Notes under the pieces: model-generated
The model's database searches: none
The model's input: only the letters and a program-made list of their open reading frames with translations
What the model was told of the DNA's origin: nothing
Source of the DNA: Sphaerimonospora thailandensis
GTDB lineage: Bacteria; Actinomycetota; Actinomycetes; Streptosporangiales; Streptosporangiaceae
DNA: 64,000 nucleotides
Direction: 5' to 3'
Assembly: GCF_016863115.1 (NCBI RefSeq)
Contig: NZ_BOOG01000002.1
Span: 33,438-97,437, forward strand
Translations under genes and position numbers: made by a program
Shown: positions 17,813 to 27,778 of the stretch, in pieces
Layout of the letters: every line of letters begins with the position of its first letter
Position numbering within the stretch: the first letter of the stretch is position 1

Positions 17813-20800
17813 TCACCGACGCCCTTCGGTGAGGACCGCGAACACCACCGGACCCGTGGTGTCCCGGAGCGTGGTGAGGAGTGTCGCTATCCTCAGGCGG
17901 CCGGACGCGAACACCGCCCACGCCCCATGCCCCGGCTCCGGCGGAGTCAGCGCGGCGTCTGCCCCGAGACCGGCGGCGCGGAGGCACTCGCGGGCGGCCA
18001 GCAGCCGGGCCTCCTCCACCGGGCGCCCCTCCACCGGGATGACCGCGCAGCCCAGCGGGACGGAAGCACCACCCAGCGGGACGGAAGCCTCGCCCGGCGT
18101 TCCGGGAGCGGCGGCGACGCACAGGGTGACGCCGGCTCCGTGGCAGGTCACCACCGTCTCGTCCCCCTGTATCGGGCTGCCCTGTACCGAACAACCCTGT
18201 ACCGAATAACCCGATGTCGAATAACCCGGTGCCGGACGGCCCAGGGCCCGTCCGGCGGCCAGCGCCGCCCGGTCCGGCTGCCCGCCCCCTTCCGCGCCCT
18301 GGTCGACGGCGCCCTGGTCGACGGCGCCCTGGTCGACGGTGTCCAGATCGACGGCATCCGGCTCGACGGCATCCGGCTCGACGGCATCCGGCTCGACGGC
18401 GACCGCCACCCGGGCGCCCACCAGGTCCTCCAGCGTCCGCTCGATGTAGGGGCCGAGCAGCGGCGCCGCCCAGGGCCCGCTCCCGTCCTTCTTGCGTACG
18501 GCCTGCAGGTGCAGGCCGTCCCATCGCTCGACGACCTGGCCGTCACGGTCGCGCACCGCGATGTCGTAGACGTAGGTGTCGCCGTCGCGCGAGCGTTCCG
18601 TGGCGCAGTAGCGCAGTTCCCCCGCCTGCCGCAGGCCGGGATGTCCCGGGATCTGCTGCAGGCGGTCAATCCTGGTCGGCAGCAGCGTGGCGTCGGGCAC
18701 GCAGACCTGGTTGCCATGCATCAGCGCGTCCCGCATGCCGGGGTCGCCGAGCACGAGGTCGCCGGGCAGGAAGGCGGCGAACCAGTTCCCGGGCTCGGCG
18801 GTGGCCACATCGGCGTCGACGTGGCGTGCCGCGGCCCGGTGGTAGCGGCGCAGGCGGTGGAAGCGCTCACCCTGGAACAGCACGTCGCCGTACATCTCGC
18901 CGGCCGGGTCGAGCGGCACCGGCGGCAGCCCCGGCGTGATCTGGTCCGGCGGCCCGTCCGGCACCGCCTCGGCGGTGAACCGTACGCGTGCCCGGAAGTG
19001 CTCCACCGCGAAACCGGTCTCCGCGGTGCGGATGGCGACCTGCGCGACGGCATCGCCGGTGACGGTCGCGGCTACGCGGATGGTCGTGTCGCCGGCCGGC
19101 GGCACGATGATCGGCCGCAGGAACTCGGCCTCCTCGATCACCGCGACGTCGTCCCGCCCCACCGCGGCGGCGGCCACCTGGGCCATCGCCTCCATCCCGA
19201 ACACTGCGGGGAAGAGCAGGTTGCCGTCGAGGAGGTGATCGGCCAGATAGAGGTCGGTGCCGGCGTTCATCTCGACCTCGGTGACGAGCTCGACGCCGTG
19301 GTAGCGGATCAGCGGCTTGCCGATGAACCGCCGGAGCGGCAGCGCGGGAAGATCGCGGCGTACGGTGCCGACGCCCTCGGCCCGCCCACTGATCACGACG
19401 ACGGACGGCGCGTCCGGGTCGGCGACCAGCCGCCGCATGATCTCCACACCCTGCTCGGGGGAGATCGGCGTGACGCCCTGCCTGGCCAGGCCGTCGACGA
19501 CCGACAGCCGCTCGCCCATCCCCACGTCCGACCAGACCGACCACTCCATGCAGAGGGTCCGGCACCGCGGATGCCGCTCGGCGAACTCGCCGGTGATGTC
19601 GGCGAGCCACTCGTTGGCCGTGGCGTAGTGCGCTTCGCCGTGCAGACCGGCGCGACCGATGATGCTGCCGAAGGTCACCAGCAGGCGCAGGCGGCCGGGG
19701 TCGACGGCGTCGAGCACGTTGCGCAGGCCGTCGATCTTGGGGGCGAAGGTCCTGCGGAAGGCCGTCGCGTCGAGACCCGCGAGCCCGGCGGGCTCGTTGC
19801 GGCCGGCGCCGTGGAGCACCGCGGTGACCGGCCCGAGAGCCGTCTCCGCCTCGGCGACCGCCCGGCGCACCTGGCCGGGGTCGGTGACGTCGGCGCGGGC
19901 GTAGTGGACGGCCACGCCGGAGCCCGACAGCCGGCGGAGGTTGGCCGCCAGCTCGGCGTCGTCGGCGGGGTCGGAACGGCCGAGCACCACCAGCCGGGCG
20001 CCGGTGTCCACGGCCACCGCCAGCGCGCACTCGGCGGTGATGCCCTTGCCGCCGCCGGTGACCAACAGCACATCGGACGCGTCGAGCGGCTGCCGGGTGC
20101 GGGCAGGCCGTACCGGCATCGCCCGGAGCGTCGGCACCCGACGCCTCCCGGCCGCGTCGTAATGCACCTCCGTGAAACCGGTGGTCGCCGCCACCTCCGT
20201 GGCCACCCAGCCGGCCACCCGATCGGCCTCGGACAGGGCGGTCGCGTCGGACACGTCGGGCAGGTCGGGCACGTGGGGCACATGGACGACGGTGGTGCGC
20301 ACCTGCGCCGCCTCCAGATGGAGGGTCTTGGCCAGCCCGGCCGCGCCCCGGCCGTGCTGGACCAGGACGAACCGGCCGCCGGGCGGGCCGACCAGGGCCG
20401 CCTTCGCCCCGGCCAGCGCCTGCGCCAGGTGCTCCTCTTCGCACTCCGGCGGCAGGCACACCAGGACGCCGGAGCCCGTCTTCTCGCGCTCGAGTGCCCG
20501 GCGCAGCGGCTCGGCCAGTGCCGACCCCGCGGGGGCGTGGACCTGCCAGGTCCCACTCTCCTGCGGCGTCACCCGGCTGGGCGGCGGCAGCTCGTCCAGG
20601 TCGACGGAGAACGGCCGGGCCCACGGCGCGGCTCCGGCCACCACCGGTGTGGCGGCCGAGTCACCGCTGCCGACCAGCTCGTCGAGCGCCTCCGCCAGTT
20701 CGCGCAGGCTCGCGGTGGCGAGATTGGTCGGCGCCTGCCCCGCCGGCACGCCGAGGCGCTGGGTGGCCTGATCGAGGATGTGCATGACCGTGACCGAGCT

Positions 20801-23722
20801 CAGGTGCAGCTCGTCGAGCGGGCGGCTGTCCGCGTCGACCATCTCCAGCGGCAGCTCGGCGCGTTCCGCGGCGAGCCGCCGCAACAGGTCGAGGCTGGAC
20901 CCCTGCCCGTTCACCGGCGGTTCCCCGGCGGGCGCCGCCGTGTCCCCTTCCACCACGGACGCGGGCCGCCGGGCGGCGCCGGATATCCGTACCCGCGGCG
21001 CCTGCTCGGCGGGGCTGGCGAAGAACTCGAACTCGGCGCCGATCTCGATGGGCCGCACGAGGCGGCCGTGGAAGAGCTCCTCGTGGAGGATCGGCACGCC
21101 CCTCACGTAGGCGGCGCCGACCACCCCCAGCAGCCCGGCCAGCGACTCGTCGTCGGTGTTCAGGGCGACGGCGGGCACCTGGGTGGCCGCCGCTGCCAGG
21201 CTGCTGAGCACCCGGCCCGGGCCGACCTCGACGAACAGGTCGGTGTCCTTGGCCGCCAGCGCGACCGCCTGGGTGAACCGCACCGGGTCGGTGATCTGAC
21301 GGCGCAGCAGGGCCGGGACGTCGGTGTCCCGCTCCAGCTCAGCGCCGGTGACGGTGGAGACGACCCGGCGCTCGATCGGGGCGAGCGGTTCGCCGTCGAG
21401 CCGCGCGCCGAAGGCTTCGGCCGCCGGGGCGACCAGCGGGGAGTGGAATGCGTGGGACACCGCCAGCGGCGTCCAGCCCAGGCCGGCTTCGACCGCCCTG
21501 CGGCCGACGGCCTCGACCGCGTCGGCCGGGCCGGACACGACCGTCTGGTCGGGGCCGTTGTACCCGGCGATCACCACGGGCAGGCCGGTAAGCAGTTCGG
21601 CCACCGCCTCCGGCGCCGCCCTGACACCTGCCATGGTGCCGGAGGCGCTGAGGTCGGCCATGGCCCGGCCGCGCTGGGCCGCCAGGCGGAGCACGGTCTC
21701 TTCCCCGGACGCTCCGGCACCGAAGACTCCGGCCCAGTGCAGGGCCGACAGCTCGCCCAGGCTGTGGCCCACGGCGACCTCGGCCTCCACGCCGAGCAGG
21801 GACAGCGCGCGCAGACCGGCCAGCGAGCCGGTGACGATGCGGGGCTGGGCGACCTCCGTCGCGATCATGTCGCCGGACGTCGGAAGCGCCGCCGCGGTGT
21901 AGACCTCCTCCACCTCGGTGAAGCGCCGTCGCAGCGCGCCGCCCCCGGTGCCGCGGCCCGAGCCCTGGCCAGGGAAGAGGTAGCAGATCCGGCCCTGCTC
22001 CTCGGCACGGCCGAAGAACGCCCGGCCGTCGGGGGAGAACAGGCTCGTCTCGCCGCTTTCGATGGTGTTCAGCACCCGCTGCAGCTGCCGCTCCGCGTCC
22101 TCGGGAGAGGACACGACGACGGCCGCGCGGTACGGCTGGTCGCGCAGGTCGCGCTGCAGAACGGCCGCCAGGTCTGCGAGCTGGGCGTACGACAACCGCG
22201 GCACGAACTCGGCGATCTCGGCGAGCCGCGCGTGCAGCGCCTCCGGAGAGGCGGCGTCGACCAGCAGCAGTTCCACGTCCTGCAGCGAGGCGGCCAGCAT
22301 GCCGGTCCGGGTGGGCGGCCGGGTGCGCCGCCGCGGTCCGCTCCGCTCCAGCACCACGTGGGTGTTGATGCCGCCGAAGCCCATGGCGGTGACGCCCGCG
22401 CGTACCGGCCCGTCCGGCCACGGCTCGGCCTTGCGCAGCGCGCGCAGCGGCGCTCCCGCAGCGGTCAGCACCTGGTGCGGGTCGACGCAGCCGATGGTCG
22501 GCGGGAGCACCTGCTCGTGTACGGCCATGGCCGCCTTGATCAGTCCCGCCACCCCGGCGGCCGCCTTGGCATGCCCGATCATGCCCTTGATCGAGGTGAC
22601 CGCGGCCGGTGGTGCGGCCGGGTCGGCCGCGGCTCTGGACTGCGACAGCGCGGTGAGTTCGGTGGTGTCGCCGACCGCTGTGCCCGTGCCGTGCCCCTCG
22701 AACAGGCCCACGCTCTCGATGCCGAACCCGGCACGCTCGTAGGCCCGCCGGAGGGCGAGTCGGTAGCCGCTGACCTCGGGCCTGGTTATGCCGCCCCGGC
22801 CGTCGGAGGAGACGCCCCAGCCCGCGACGGTCGCGTAGACCCGGCGGCCGGCCTCGATGGCCTCCCGCTCGCGCATGAGCACGACCATCCCGCACCCCTC
22901 CCCCGGCCAGAAGCCGTTGGAGTGCCGGTCGTACAGGCGCATCTCGCTCTTGGCCAGCGCGCCGGTCTTGGCGAACCCGATGATCTCGAAGGGGTCGATC
23001 GACAGGTCCACGCCCCCGGCGACGGCGACGTCCAGGTCACCGTCGATGAGGGCCTTGCACGCGGTGGTGACCGACAGCAGCGAGGAGGAGCAGGCGCCGT
23101 CGACGGTGTAACCGCCGCCGCCCAGGTCGAAGTGGTTGCAGATCCGTCCCGCGATGGTGTTGGACAGGCCGCCGGCGAGCGTGTCCTCGTCGACGGGCGG
23201 GAAGGGGCTCTTGTAGGCCGTCTCGAGGTCGGCGAGGAACGCGGCCAGTCGCTCGTCGTCCCAGCCGTGCTCCTTGAGTGAGGCGGCCACGGTGCGCCGG
23301 ACGTACGGCCAGCGCAGCCGCATGACGTTGGCTCTGGTGAACTCCCCGGTGAGGGTGTTGCCCACGACGACGCCGGTGCGCTCGCGGGGCAGTCCCTCCC
23401 CCTGCGCGAAGCCCGCGTCCGCCAGCGCCCGGCCGGCGACGTCCAACGCCAGCCAGTGAGTGAGGTCGGTCGAACGGTAGGTGCTACCGGCGATCTTGTA
23501 GCCGATGCGGTCGAACTCGTAGCCCTCGATCACCGCGGCGGTGCGGGAGTAGAAGCGGTCCGGCACCGACGGGTCGGGGTCCCAGTAGTCCTCCAGGCGC
23601 ATCCGCACGTCGGGGAGCCGGCGGAAGGCGCGGCGCCCGGCGAGTGCGTTCTCCCACAGCTCTCTGGGAGAGGCGGCGTCCGGGTAGACGCACGCCATGC
23701 CGACGATCGCGATCCTGCTCAT
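17813..23722 (-). CDS. pksE: Iterative enediyne polyketide synthase (KS-AT-ACP-KR-DH-PPTase)
   Basis: 1,969-residue type I iterative PKS that makes the polyene precursor of the warhead. Domains in order: KS (about 1-460; active Cys211 in DGACSSSL, His in HGTGT and IGHAKA), AT (about 570-880; Ser654 in GHSLGE), ACP (about 935-1010; HLSSV with Ser976), KR (about 1210-1460; VTGGGKGITAECAL), hot-dog DH (about 1480-1740; NLLFPAVFGMEAMAQ) and a C-terminal PPTase-like region (about 1840-1969; ending ARECLRAAG). Length and order match the family. The PPTase region has GCAVIPV where family members usually carry a Mg-binding GCD-x-E-type motif, and it is preceded by 15-bp minisatellite insertions, so self-phosphopantetheinylation may be impaired. 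Overlaps E5 by four bases. Confidence 0.96.
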   Translation of the reverse strand: MSRIAIVGMACVYPDAASPRELWENALAGRRAFRRLPDVRMRLEDYWDPDPSVPDRFYSRTAAVIEGYEFDRIGYKIAGSTYRSTDLTHWLALDVAGRALADAGFAQGEGLPRERTGVVVGNTLTGEFTRANVMRLRWPYVRRTVAASLKEHGWDDERLAAFLADLETAYKSPFPPVDEDTLAGGLSNTIAGRICNHFDLGGGGYTVDGACSSSLLSVTTACKALIDGDLDVAVAGGVDLSIDPFEIIGFAKTGALAKSEMRLYDRHSNGFWPGEGCGMVVLMREREAIEAGRRVYATVAGWGVSSDGRGGITRPEVSGYRLALRRAYERAGFGIESVGLFEGHGTGTAVGDTTELTALSQSRAAADPAAPPAAVTSIKGMIGHAKAAAGVAGLIKAAMAVHEQVLPPTIGCVDPHQVLTAAGAPLRALRKAEPWPDGPVRAGVTAMGFGGINTHVVLERSGPRRRTRPPTRTGMLAASLQDVELLLVDAASPEALHARLAEIAEFVPRLSYAQLADLAAVLQRDLRDQPYRAAVVVSSPEDAERQLQRVLNTIESGETSLFSPDGRAFFGRAEEQGRICYLFPGQGSGRGTGGGALRRRFTEVEEVYTAAALPTSGDMIATEVAQPRIVTGSLAGLRALSLLGVEAEVAVGHSLGELSALHWAGVFGAGASGEETVLRLAAQRGRAMADLSASGTMAGVRAAPEAVAELLTGLPVVIAGYNGPDQTVVSGPADAVEAVGRRAVEAGLGWTPLAVSHAFHSPLVAPAAEAFGARLDGEPLAPIERRVVSTVTGAELERDTDVPALLRRQITDPVRFTQAVALAAKDTDLFVEVGPGRVLSSLAAAATQVPAVALNTDDESLAGLLGVVGAAYVRGVPILHEELFHGRLVRPIEIGAEFEFFASPAEQAPRVRISGAARRPASVVEGDTAAPAGEPPVNGQGSSLDLLRRLAAERAELPLEMVDADSRPLDELHLSSVTVMHILDQATQRLGVPAGQAPTNLATASLRELAEALDELVGSGDSAATPVVAGAAPWARPFSVDLDELPPPSRVTPQESGTWQVHAPAGSALAEPLRRALEREKTGSGVLVCLPPECEEEHLAQALAGAKAALVGPPGGRFVLVQHGRGAAGLAKTLHLEAAQVRTTVVHVPHVPDLPDVSDATALSEADRVAGWVATEVAATTGFTEVHYDAAGRRRVPTLRAMPVRPARTRQPLDASDVLLVTGGGKGITAECALAVAVDTGARLVVLGRSDPADDAELAANLRRLSGSGVAVHYARADVTDPGQVRRAVAEAETALGPVTAVLHGAGRNEPAGLAGLDATAFRRTFAPKIDGLRNVLDAVDPGRLRLLVTFGSIIGRAGLHGEAHYATANEWLADITGEFAERHPRCRTLCMEWSVWSDVGMGERLSVVDGLARQGVTPISPEQGVEIMRRLVADPDAPSVVVISGRAEGVGTVRRDLPALPLRRFIGKPLIRYHGVELVTEVEMNAGTDLYLADHLLDGNLLFPAVFGMEAMAQVAAAAVGRDDVAVIEEAEFLRPIIVPPAGDTTIRVAATVTGDAVAQVAIRTAETGFAVEHFRARVRFTAEAVPDGPPDQITPGLPPVPLDPAGEMYGDVLFQGERFHRLRRYHRAAARHVDADVATAEPGNWFAAFLPGDLVLGDPGMRDALMHGNQVCVPDATLLPTRIDRLQQIPGHPGLRQAGELRYCATERSRDGDTYVYDIAVRDRDGQVVERWDGLHLQAVRKKDGSGPWAAPLLGPYIERTLEDLVGARVAVAVEPDAVEPDAVEPDAVDLDTVDQGAVDQGAVDQGAEGGGQPDRAALAAGRALGRPAPGYSTSGYSVQGCSVQGSPIQGDETVVTCHGAGVTLCVAAAPGTPGEASVPLGGASVPLGCAVIPVEGRPVEEARLLAARECLRAAGLGADAALTPPEPGHGAWAVFASGRLRIATLLTTLRDTTGPVVFAVLTEGRR
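18294..18398. repeat. Seven-unit 15-bp minisatellite within the PKS gene
   Basis: Seven consecutive 15-bp units (variants of GCGCCCTGGTCGACG and GCATCCGGCTCGACG) encode the acidic pentapeptide series EPDAV and DQGAV just before the PPTase-like region. A second 15-bp array (about 18,166-18,234; CCCTGTACCGAATAA-type units) encodes GYS/VQG repeats in the same part. Both keep the frame. Confidence 0.9.
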
Positions 23723-24735
23723 ACGGAGGCGACCTCTTTCTCCATGTTCCGGTCCCGCTCGATCGGGGCGAGGACGGTCGCGGGCTGCGCCTCCGCGAGG
23801 GCGGCCGCCGGGGCCGATGTACGGGCCTCCATCTCCCGCTGCTCACGGGCCTTGTCGACGAAGTGCAGCGCCCAGAAGAAGGCGCCGCGCACCGCGCAGA
23901 CGGCGGCGGTGGCGAAGAAGATCGCGTACGCGATGTGCAGCGCGGTGAGCAGGCCGTACACGAGTGCGACCCCGCCGCCGAACGCGATCTGGGAGGCCGG
24001 CCGGGACGGGCTCGTCCCCGGGTCGGTGATCATGTAGTTGGTGAACAGCACGAAGGCGACGCCGGTCATCATGCCGAGGGCCGCGGGGATCGACGTGTCG
24101 AAGAAGACACCGCGCACGATCGCCTGCAGGGCGAAGACGCCGACCCAGGCCGCGATCAGCGGCATCCGGCCGGTGAGCTTGCCGTTCAGCATGCTCCCGC
24201 CGAGGATGATGAGCGCGGGGATCAGCCAGTCCACCCAGCCGTTCACGTACTCGGTGAAGTGGTAGGGCGGGGCGATGCTGGCCCAGGGGAAGAGCAGCAG
24301 GACGACCGCGATGCCGAAGTTCGACGGGTTCATGAAGTGGCGCAGCCTGCCCTTGACCGGCGCGCGCAGCACCCACTTGGCGCCGACCGCGACGACGACC
24401 CCGAAGACGAGTACGAGGATCTGGTCGTTGACGTAGATCAGCATGTTCATGGCGAGGCTGGTGATGTGCGCCGGATAGAGGAACTCCACCAGCCCGCGCG
24501 GCCCGTTGCCGAGGTAACGGGGCGCCCGGCCCTCCGCCCTGGCCCCGATGTGCTCCAGGCCGATCTCGGTGGTGTAGCCGACGGCGAGGGCGACGAGGGG
24601 CCACAGCCAGGGCTGCTCGAAACCGAGGAACACATAGCCGACGATGTTGAAGACCGAGATCGAGATCGCGAAGTTGCGTAGTGCGATCACCACTTTGGGG
24701 TCGCGCGGCGGCACGCTGGGCTTGTTCTCAGACAT
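23719..24735 (-). CDS. Enediyne biosynthesis membrane protein (E5/UnbU type)
   Basis: 338-residue polytopic membrane protein with about 8-10 hydrophobic helices, of the RnfD/NqrB-like family conserved in all enediyne warhead cassettes (SgcE5). Segments include FAISISVFNIVGYVFLGF, LVALAVGYTTEIGLEHIGA, WLIPALIILGGSMLNGKLTG and VAFVLFTNYMITDPGTSPS; the last recalls the flavin-site region of RnfD/NqrB (D/S-G-T-S/T). Its exact function is unproven; a membrane redox role together with the UnbV and DUF1702 proteins is suspected. Start: ATG at 24735 has AAGGAG eleven bases upstream; the GTG at 24744 would be only two bases from it. Stop overlaps the PKS start (ATGA). Confidence 0.9.
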   Translation of the reverse strand: MSENKPSVPPRDPKVVIALRNFAISISVFNIVGYVFLGFEQPWLWPLVALAVGYTTEIGLEHIGARAEGRAPRYLGNGPRGLVEFLYPAHITSLAMNMLIYVNDQILVLVFGVVVAVGAKWVLRAPVKGRLRHFMNPSNFGIAVVLLLFPWASIAPPYHFTEYVNGWVDWLIPALIILGGSMLNGKLTGRMPLIAAWVGVFALQAIVRGVFFDTSIPAALGMMTGVAFVLFTNYMITDPGTSPSRPASQIAFGGGVALVYGLLTALHIAYAIFFATAAVCAVRGAFFWALHFVDKAREQREMEARTSAPAAALAEAQPATVLAPIERDRNMEKEVASV

Positions 24736-24740
24736 GTCGA

Positions 24741-26690
24741 TCACTTCTCCTTGGCCTGGTTGCCGAGCGTGATGGTGTGTCGGCCCGGAGTCAGCAGGAG
24801 GTCCTGGTCACGCACCTGGCCGGTGCGGTCACGCCAGCGCAGGTGCGCCTGCACCGGCTCGACGACACCGGCCCCGAGCCCGATGTGCACGTCGGTGCTG
24901 CGCCGGCCGGAGTGGCCGCTGCTCCCGTCGACCCGGCCGATCAGCGTGCGGCCGTCGGCGGTCGTCACGGTCACCTGCGCCCCGGTGGCCGGCGAGCCGC
25001 TCTCCCGGAGCAGCCGCAGCGACAGGAAGGACCCGGGAGACGGGCTCTCGTTGTGGTAGAAGACCGGCTCGTCCCACTGCCTGGCGACCACGAAGTCCAG
25101 CCGGCCGTCGCCGTCGGCGTCCCCGGTCGCGATGCCGCGGGTCGGCACCGGTACGGCCAGGCCGAGCTCGGGAGCCAGGTCCACGTAGCGTCCGGCGGGC
25201 CCCTTGGCGAAGAAGCGCAGGGTCTGGTGGCCCGCGATGTCGTCGCCGGCCCGGACGTTCGGCCACGCGGTCGGGTTCCGCAGCAGGCCGTCGTTGGCCG
25301 TGGCCAGCTCCTGGAGCTGCGGCCAGCGGTCGGTCTGCCCCTTCACGAAGCCGGTGGCCTGGACGATGGCGGGCTCACCGCTGTTGTCGAAGTCGTCGAT
25401 CTTGACGTCCCAGCCCCAGCCCGACCATGCCGTACCGGCCGGTCCGCTCTCGTCCCGCCACGGCGCCTCGCCGGCGCGCAGCCTGGCCCGCAGGTCGGCC
25501 TGGTCCCTCGCTGTCGAGACGAAGTGGAAGTTGCTCTCCTCGATGCCCCACGACGTGGTGATATTGCTGACGAACAGGTCGTACAGGCCGTCGTGGTTCA
25601 GGTCGCCGAAGTCGACGCCCATGCCCTTGAAAGAGTCGTGGCCGAGCGACTTCGACTTGGGGATCAGCGGGGTGCGCACGCCCTCGACGAGCGAGAACGT
25701 GATGTGACCGGGGGTGGAGCGGTTGTAGAGCAACCGGTCCGGGCCGAAGTCGTTGGCGAGGTACAGCTCGGGGAGCTGGTCGCCGTCCAGGTCGAGCGCG
25801 GCGGCGCCGAGCTCCCAGCCCCTGGACACGTCCTCGGGCAGGACGCCGTCGTGCCGCTGGAAGGAGACCGAGGGCGTGTCACCGGCCGTGGCCCCGGCAG
25901 TGGGCCCGGTCCAGCGGAAGAAGTAGTCCTCGCCGCCGTTGAAGGCGGTGGACATGGAGTCGTTCATCTGCACGCCGCCGCTGACGGTGGGATCGAGCAC
26001 CGGGCCGTCGGGGAAGTAGTTGCCGATGAAGATGTCGTCATGACCGTCGCCGTCGAAGTCGGCCACGGTCGCGGCGTTGGTGTTCCACTGCGGGCCCGTG
26101 TAGACGCCGTCGACAGAGCCCGGCCCGGGCACCAGTTCGACCGGCTGGTAGGCCTCGGCGCTCAGCTTGGTCGCTCCGGGCTTGGCCAGGTAGACGATCG
26201 GGGTACGCCCCCACATGTAGACGAGCAGGTCGAACCGGCCGTCCTCGTTGAAGTCGCCGGGGACGCAGCCCATGGGGGCCATGTGGTCGTTCATCGGCAG
26301 CGTGCCCGGGTTCAGCGCGAACGGCTCGTACCGGCCGGAGCGCGCGTCGGGGACCGGCGTGACGACGACCTGGTCGATACGGGTGTCGACGAGGCACAGG
26401 TCGTTGGCGAGCCCGTCGCCGTCGAGGTCGTTCATCGCGATCGCGGCGCCGACGGAGGAGATCCAGGCGTCGATGTGCGTGTAGTCCTTGTTGACCTCGC
26501 GGATCGACTGCTGGGCGTAGCCGCCGGGCAGGGCGATGGACGTCGGCTTGAACGAGTACCGGCCCGCCGTCTCCGCCGTCTCGGCGGCGGAGTACGACGG
26601 CAGGCGCGCGATCAGGAAGACACTCGCGACCAACACGAGGGCGACGACGCCCGCCGACTGTCTGCGCAGCCGGCCAAGTATCGCGGTCAC
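24741..26690 (-). CDS. Enediyne UnbV/E4 protein (FG-GAP/VCBS repeats, ASPIC domain)
   Basis: 649-residue protein with an N-terminal signal-anchor helix (VVALVLVASVFLIARLP, about 15-31), so most of it is extracytoplasmic. It contains at least five DxDxDG-type calcium-loop repeats (DLDGDGLAND, DFNEDGRFD, DFDGDGHDD, DLNHDGLYD, DADGDGRLD) of a beta-propeller, and a C-terminal ASPIC/UnbV domain (about 560-640; GAQVTVTTADGR). It is the E4 member of the conserved warhead cassette; the function remains undefined. Starts with a GTG overlapping the E3 stop (GTGA) and ends six bases before E5. Confidence 0.92.
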   Translation of the reverse strand: MTAILGRLRRQSAGVVALVLVASVFLIARLPSYSAAETAETAGRYSFKPTSIALPGGYAQQSIREVNKDYTHIDAWISSVGAAIAMNDLDGDGLANDLCLVDTRIDQVVVTPVPDARSGRYEPFALNPGTLPMNDHMAPMGCVPGDFNEDGRFDLLVYMWGRTPIVYLAKPGATKLSAEAYQPVELVPGPGSVDGVYTGPQWNTNAATVADFDGDGHDDIFIGNYFPDGPVLDPTVSGGVQMNDSMSTAFNGGEDYFFRWTGPTAGATAGDTPSVSFQRHDGVLPEDVSRGWELGAAALDLDGDQLPELYLANDFGPDRLLYNRSTPGHITFSLVEGVRTPLIPKSKSLGHDSFKGMGVDFGDLNHDGLYDLFVSNITTSWGIEESNFHFVSTARDQADLRARLRAGEAPWRDESGPAGTAWSGWGWDVKIDDFDNSGEPAIVQATGFVKGQTDRWPQLQELATANDGLLRNPTAWPNVRAGDDIAGHQTLRFFAKGPAGRYVDLAPELGLAVPVPTRGIATGDADGDGRLDFVVARQWDEPVFYHNESPSPGSFLSLRLLRESGSPATGAQVTVTTADGRTLIGRVDGSSGHSGRRSTDVHIGLGAGVVEPVQAHLRWRDRTGQVRDQDLLLTPGRHTITLGNQAKEK

Positions 26691-27697
26691 CGGGTAACAC
26701 CTCCAAGGGAAACGAACTCTCCGGCGACGTGCTGCCGCCAGACCTCGTAGGCGGGCAGCTCACCGCCCTGAATCGGCTGCCGCGGCCGGACCCGATGGGT
26801 GACCATGGCCGCCTGCTCCGCCGTCGTGCCGCAGAAGATCTCGGCGGCGAGCGAGGTGTGCGGGACGAGCAGTCCCGCCCGCACCCTGGCCTCCGCCCCG
26901 AACGCGCAGCCCTGCGCGATCTGGGACCGGTGCGGGCCGGCGTCCGCCCAGAGCCGCCGCAGCTCCCGCTCGTCGGCGCCGCCCGCGTAGGTGGCTGCCA
27001 GCCCGACGCCCGCGTACAGGTCCGGGTGCCGGTGCTCGGGGAAGGCCGCGATCAGGGACGCGGTCCTGACCGCGTCGGTGCCGGCGACGAACCACAGGGC
27101 CCGCCCGATGCCCTGGTCGATCGCCCGGTTCGCGTAGGCCCGGTCAGCGGCCCGGGCGGCCGGAGAGGCGGCGCCGCCGGAAGGCCACGGGAAGGCCGGG
27201 TCCTGATGCTGCCGGTGCACGTACCGCTCGGTGTGGAAGTACGCCTGGTGGAATCCGTAGCCGTCCAGCACCAGCCAGCGCAGCAGCGGGTCGAGAGTGT
27301 CGGGCCGGGGCCATCGGAACCTCGGCGTGCGGGCCATCGCCCAGCCGATTCCCACATAGACCATGTAGATGTGGCGATCACCGCGCCCGGCGAGAAAGGC
27401 CTCGACCCGGCGCCCGCCGGGCAGCGGCAGCGCGTCGAGGACGGCCAGGCCCATCCCGGCGCCCTCGTAGGCGAAGCCTCGGAAGCGCGGGGGGACCCGC
27501 TCCAGGCGCTCCTCCGCCTCGGCGAGGGTCCGCGCCTGTACGGCGTCGCCATAACCGGCGAGGAAGGTCGCGCCGACCGTCTCCAGCAGCTCTCGGGACT
27601 CGGGGCTCTTCACGTGGAAACCACGGGTCGCGAGCTTCGTCTCCGAAATATCGGGGGTCAGGATCCGGCGCCTCAACGTCCGCAGAAATTCAGTCAA
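26687..27697 (-). CDS. DUF1702 enediyne protein (E3 type)
   Basis: 336-residue DUF1702 protein, the E3-type member of the enediyne cassette. Typical segments are VPPRFRGFAYEGAGMGLAVL, MVYVGIGWAMARTPRFRW, GYGFHQAYFHTERYV and DQGIGRALWFVAGTDAVR; the last two are shared with the neighbouring paralogue. Possible haem- or cofactor-binding has been suggested for homologues but is unproven. Start is taken as the TTG at 27697, which lies 14 bases after GGAGG and is a weak choice; no ATG/GTG fits better. Followed by E4 with a GTGA overlap. Confidence 0.88.
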   Translation of the reverse strand: MTEFLRTLRRRILTPDISETKLATRGFHVKSPESRELLETVGATFLAGYGDAVQARTLAEAEERLERVPPRFRGFAYEGAGMGLAVLDALPLPGGRRVEAFLAGRGDRHIYMVYVGIGWAMARTPRFRWPRPDTLDPLLRWLVLDGYGFHQAYFHTERYVHRQHQDPAFPWPSGGAASPAARAADRAYANRAIDQGIGRALWFVAGTDAVRTASLIAAFPEHRHPDLYAGVGLAATYAGGADERELRRLWADAGPHRSQIAQGCAFGAEARVRAGLLVPHTSLAAEIFCGTTAEQAAMVTHRVRPRQPIQGGELPAYEVWRQHVAGEFVSLGGVTR

Positions 27698-27778
27698 CTA
27701 TCTCTACCGCCCCTCCGATCGACATGATTTCGAGAAATTCGCGCGGCGGATATCGGAAATCGCGCGCACAGGAGAAAG

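Noticed and set aside
16772..23281. A 2,169-codon open frame on the plus strand
   Set aside because: It is the antisense shadow of pksE and the thioesterase. The product is rich in Arg/Gly/His/Val without domains, a usual effect of very high GC.
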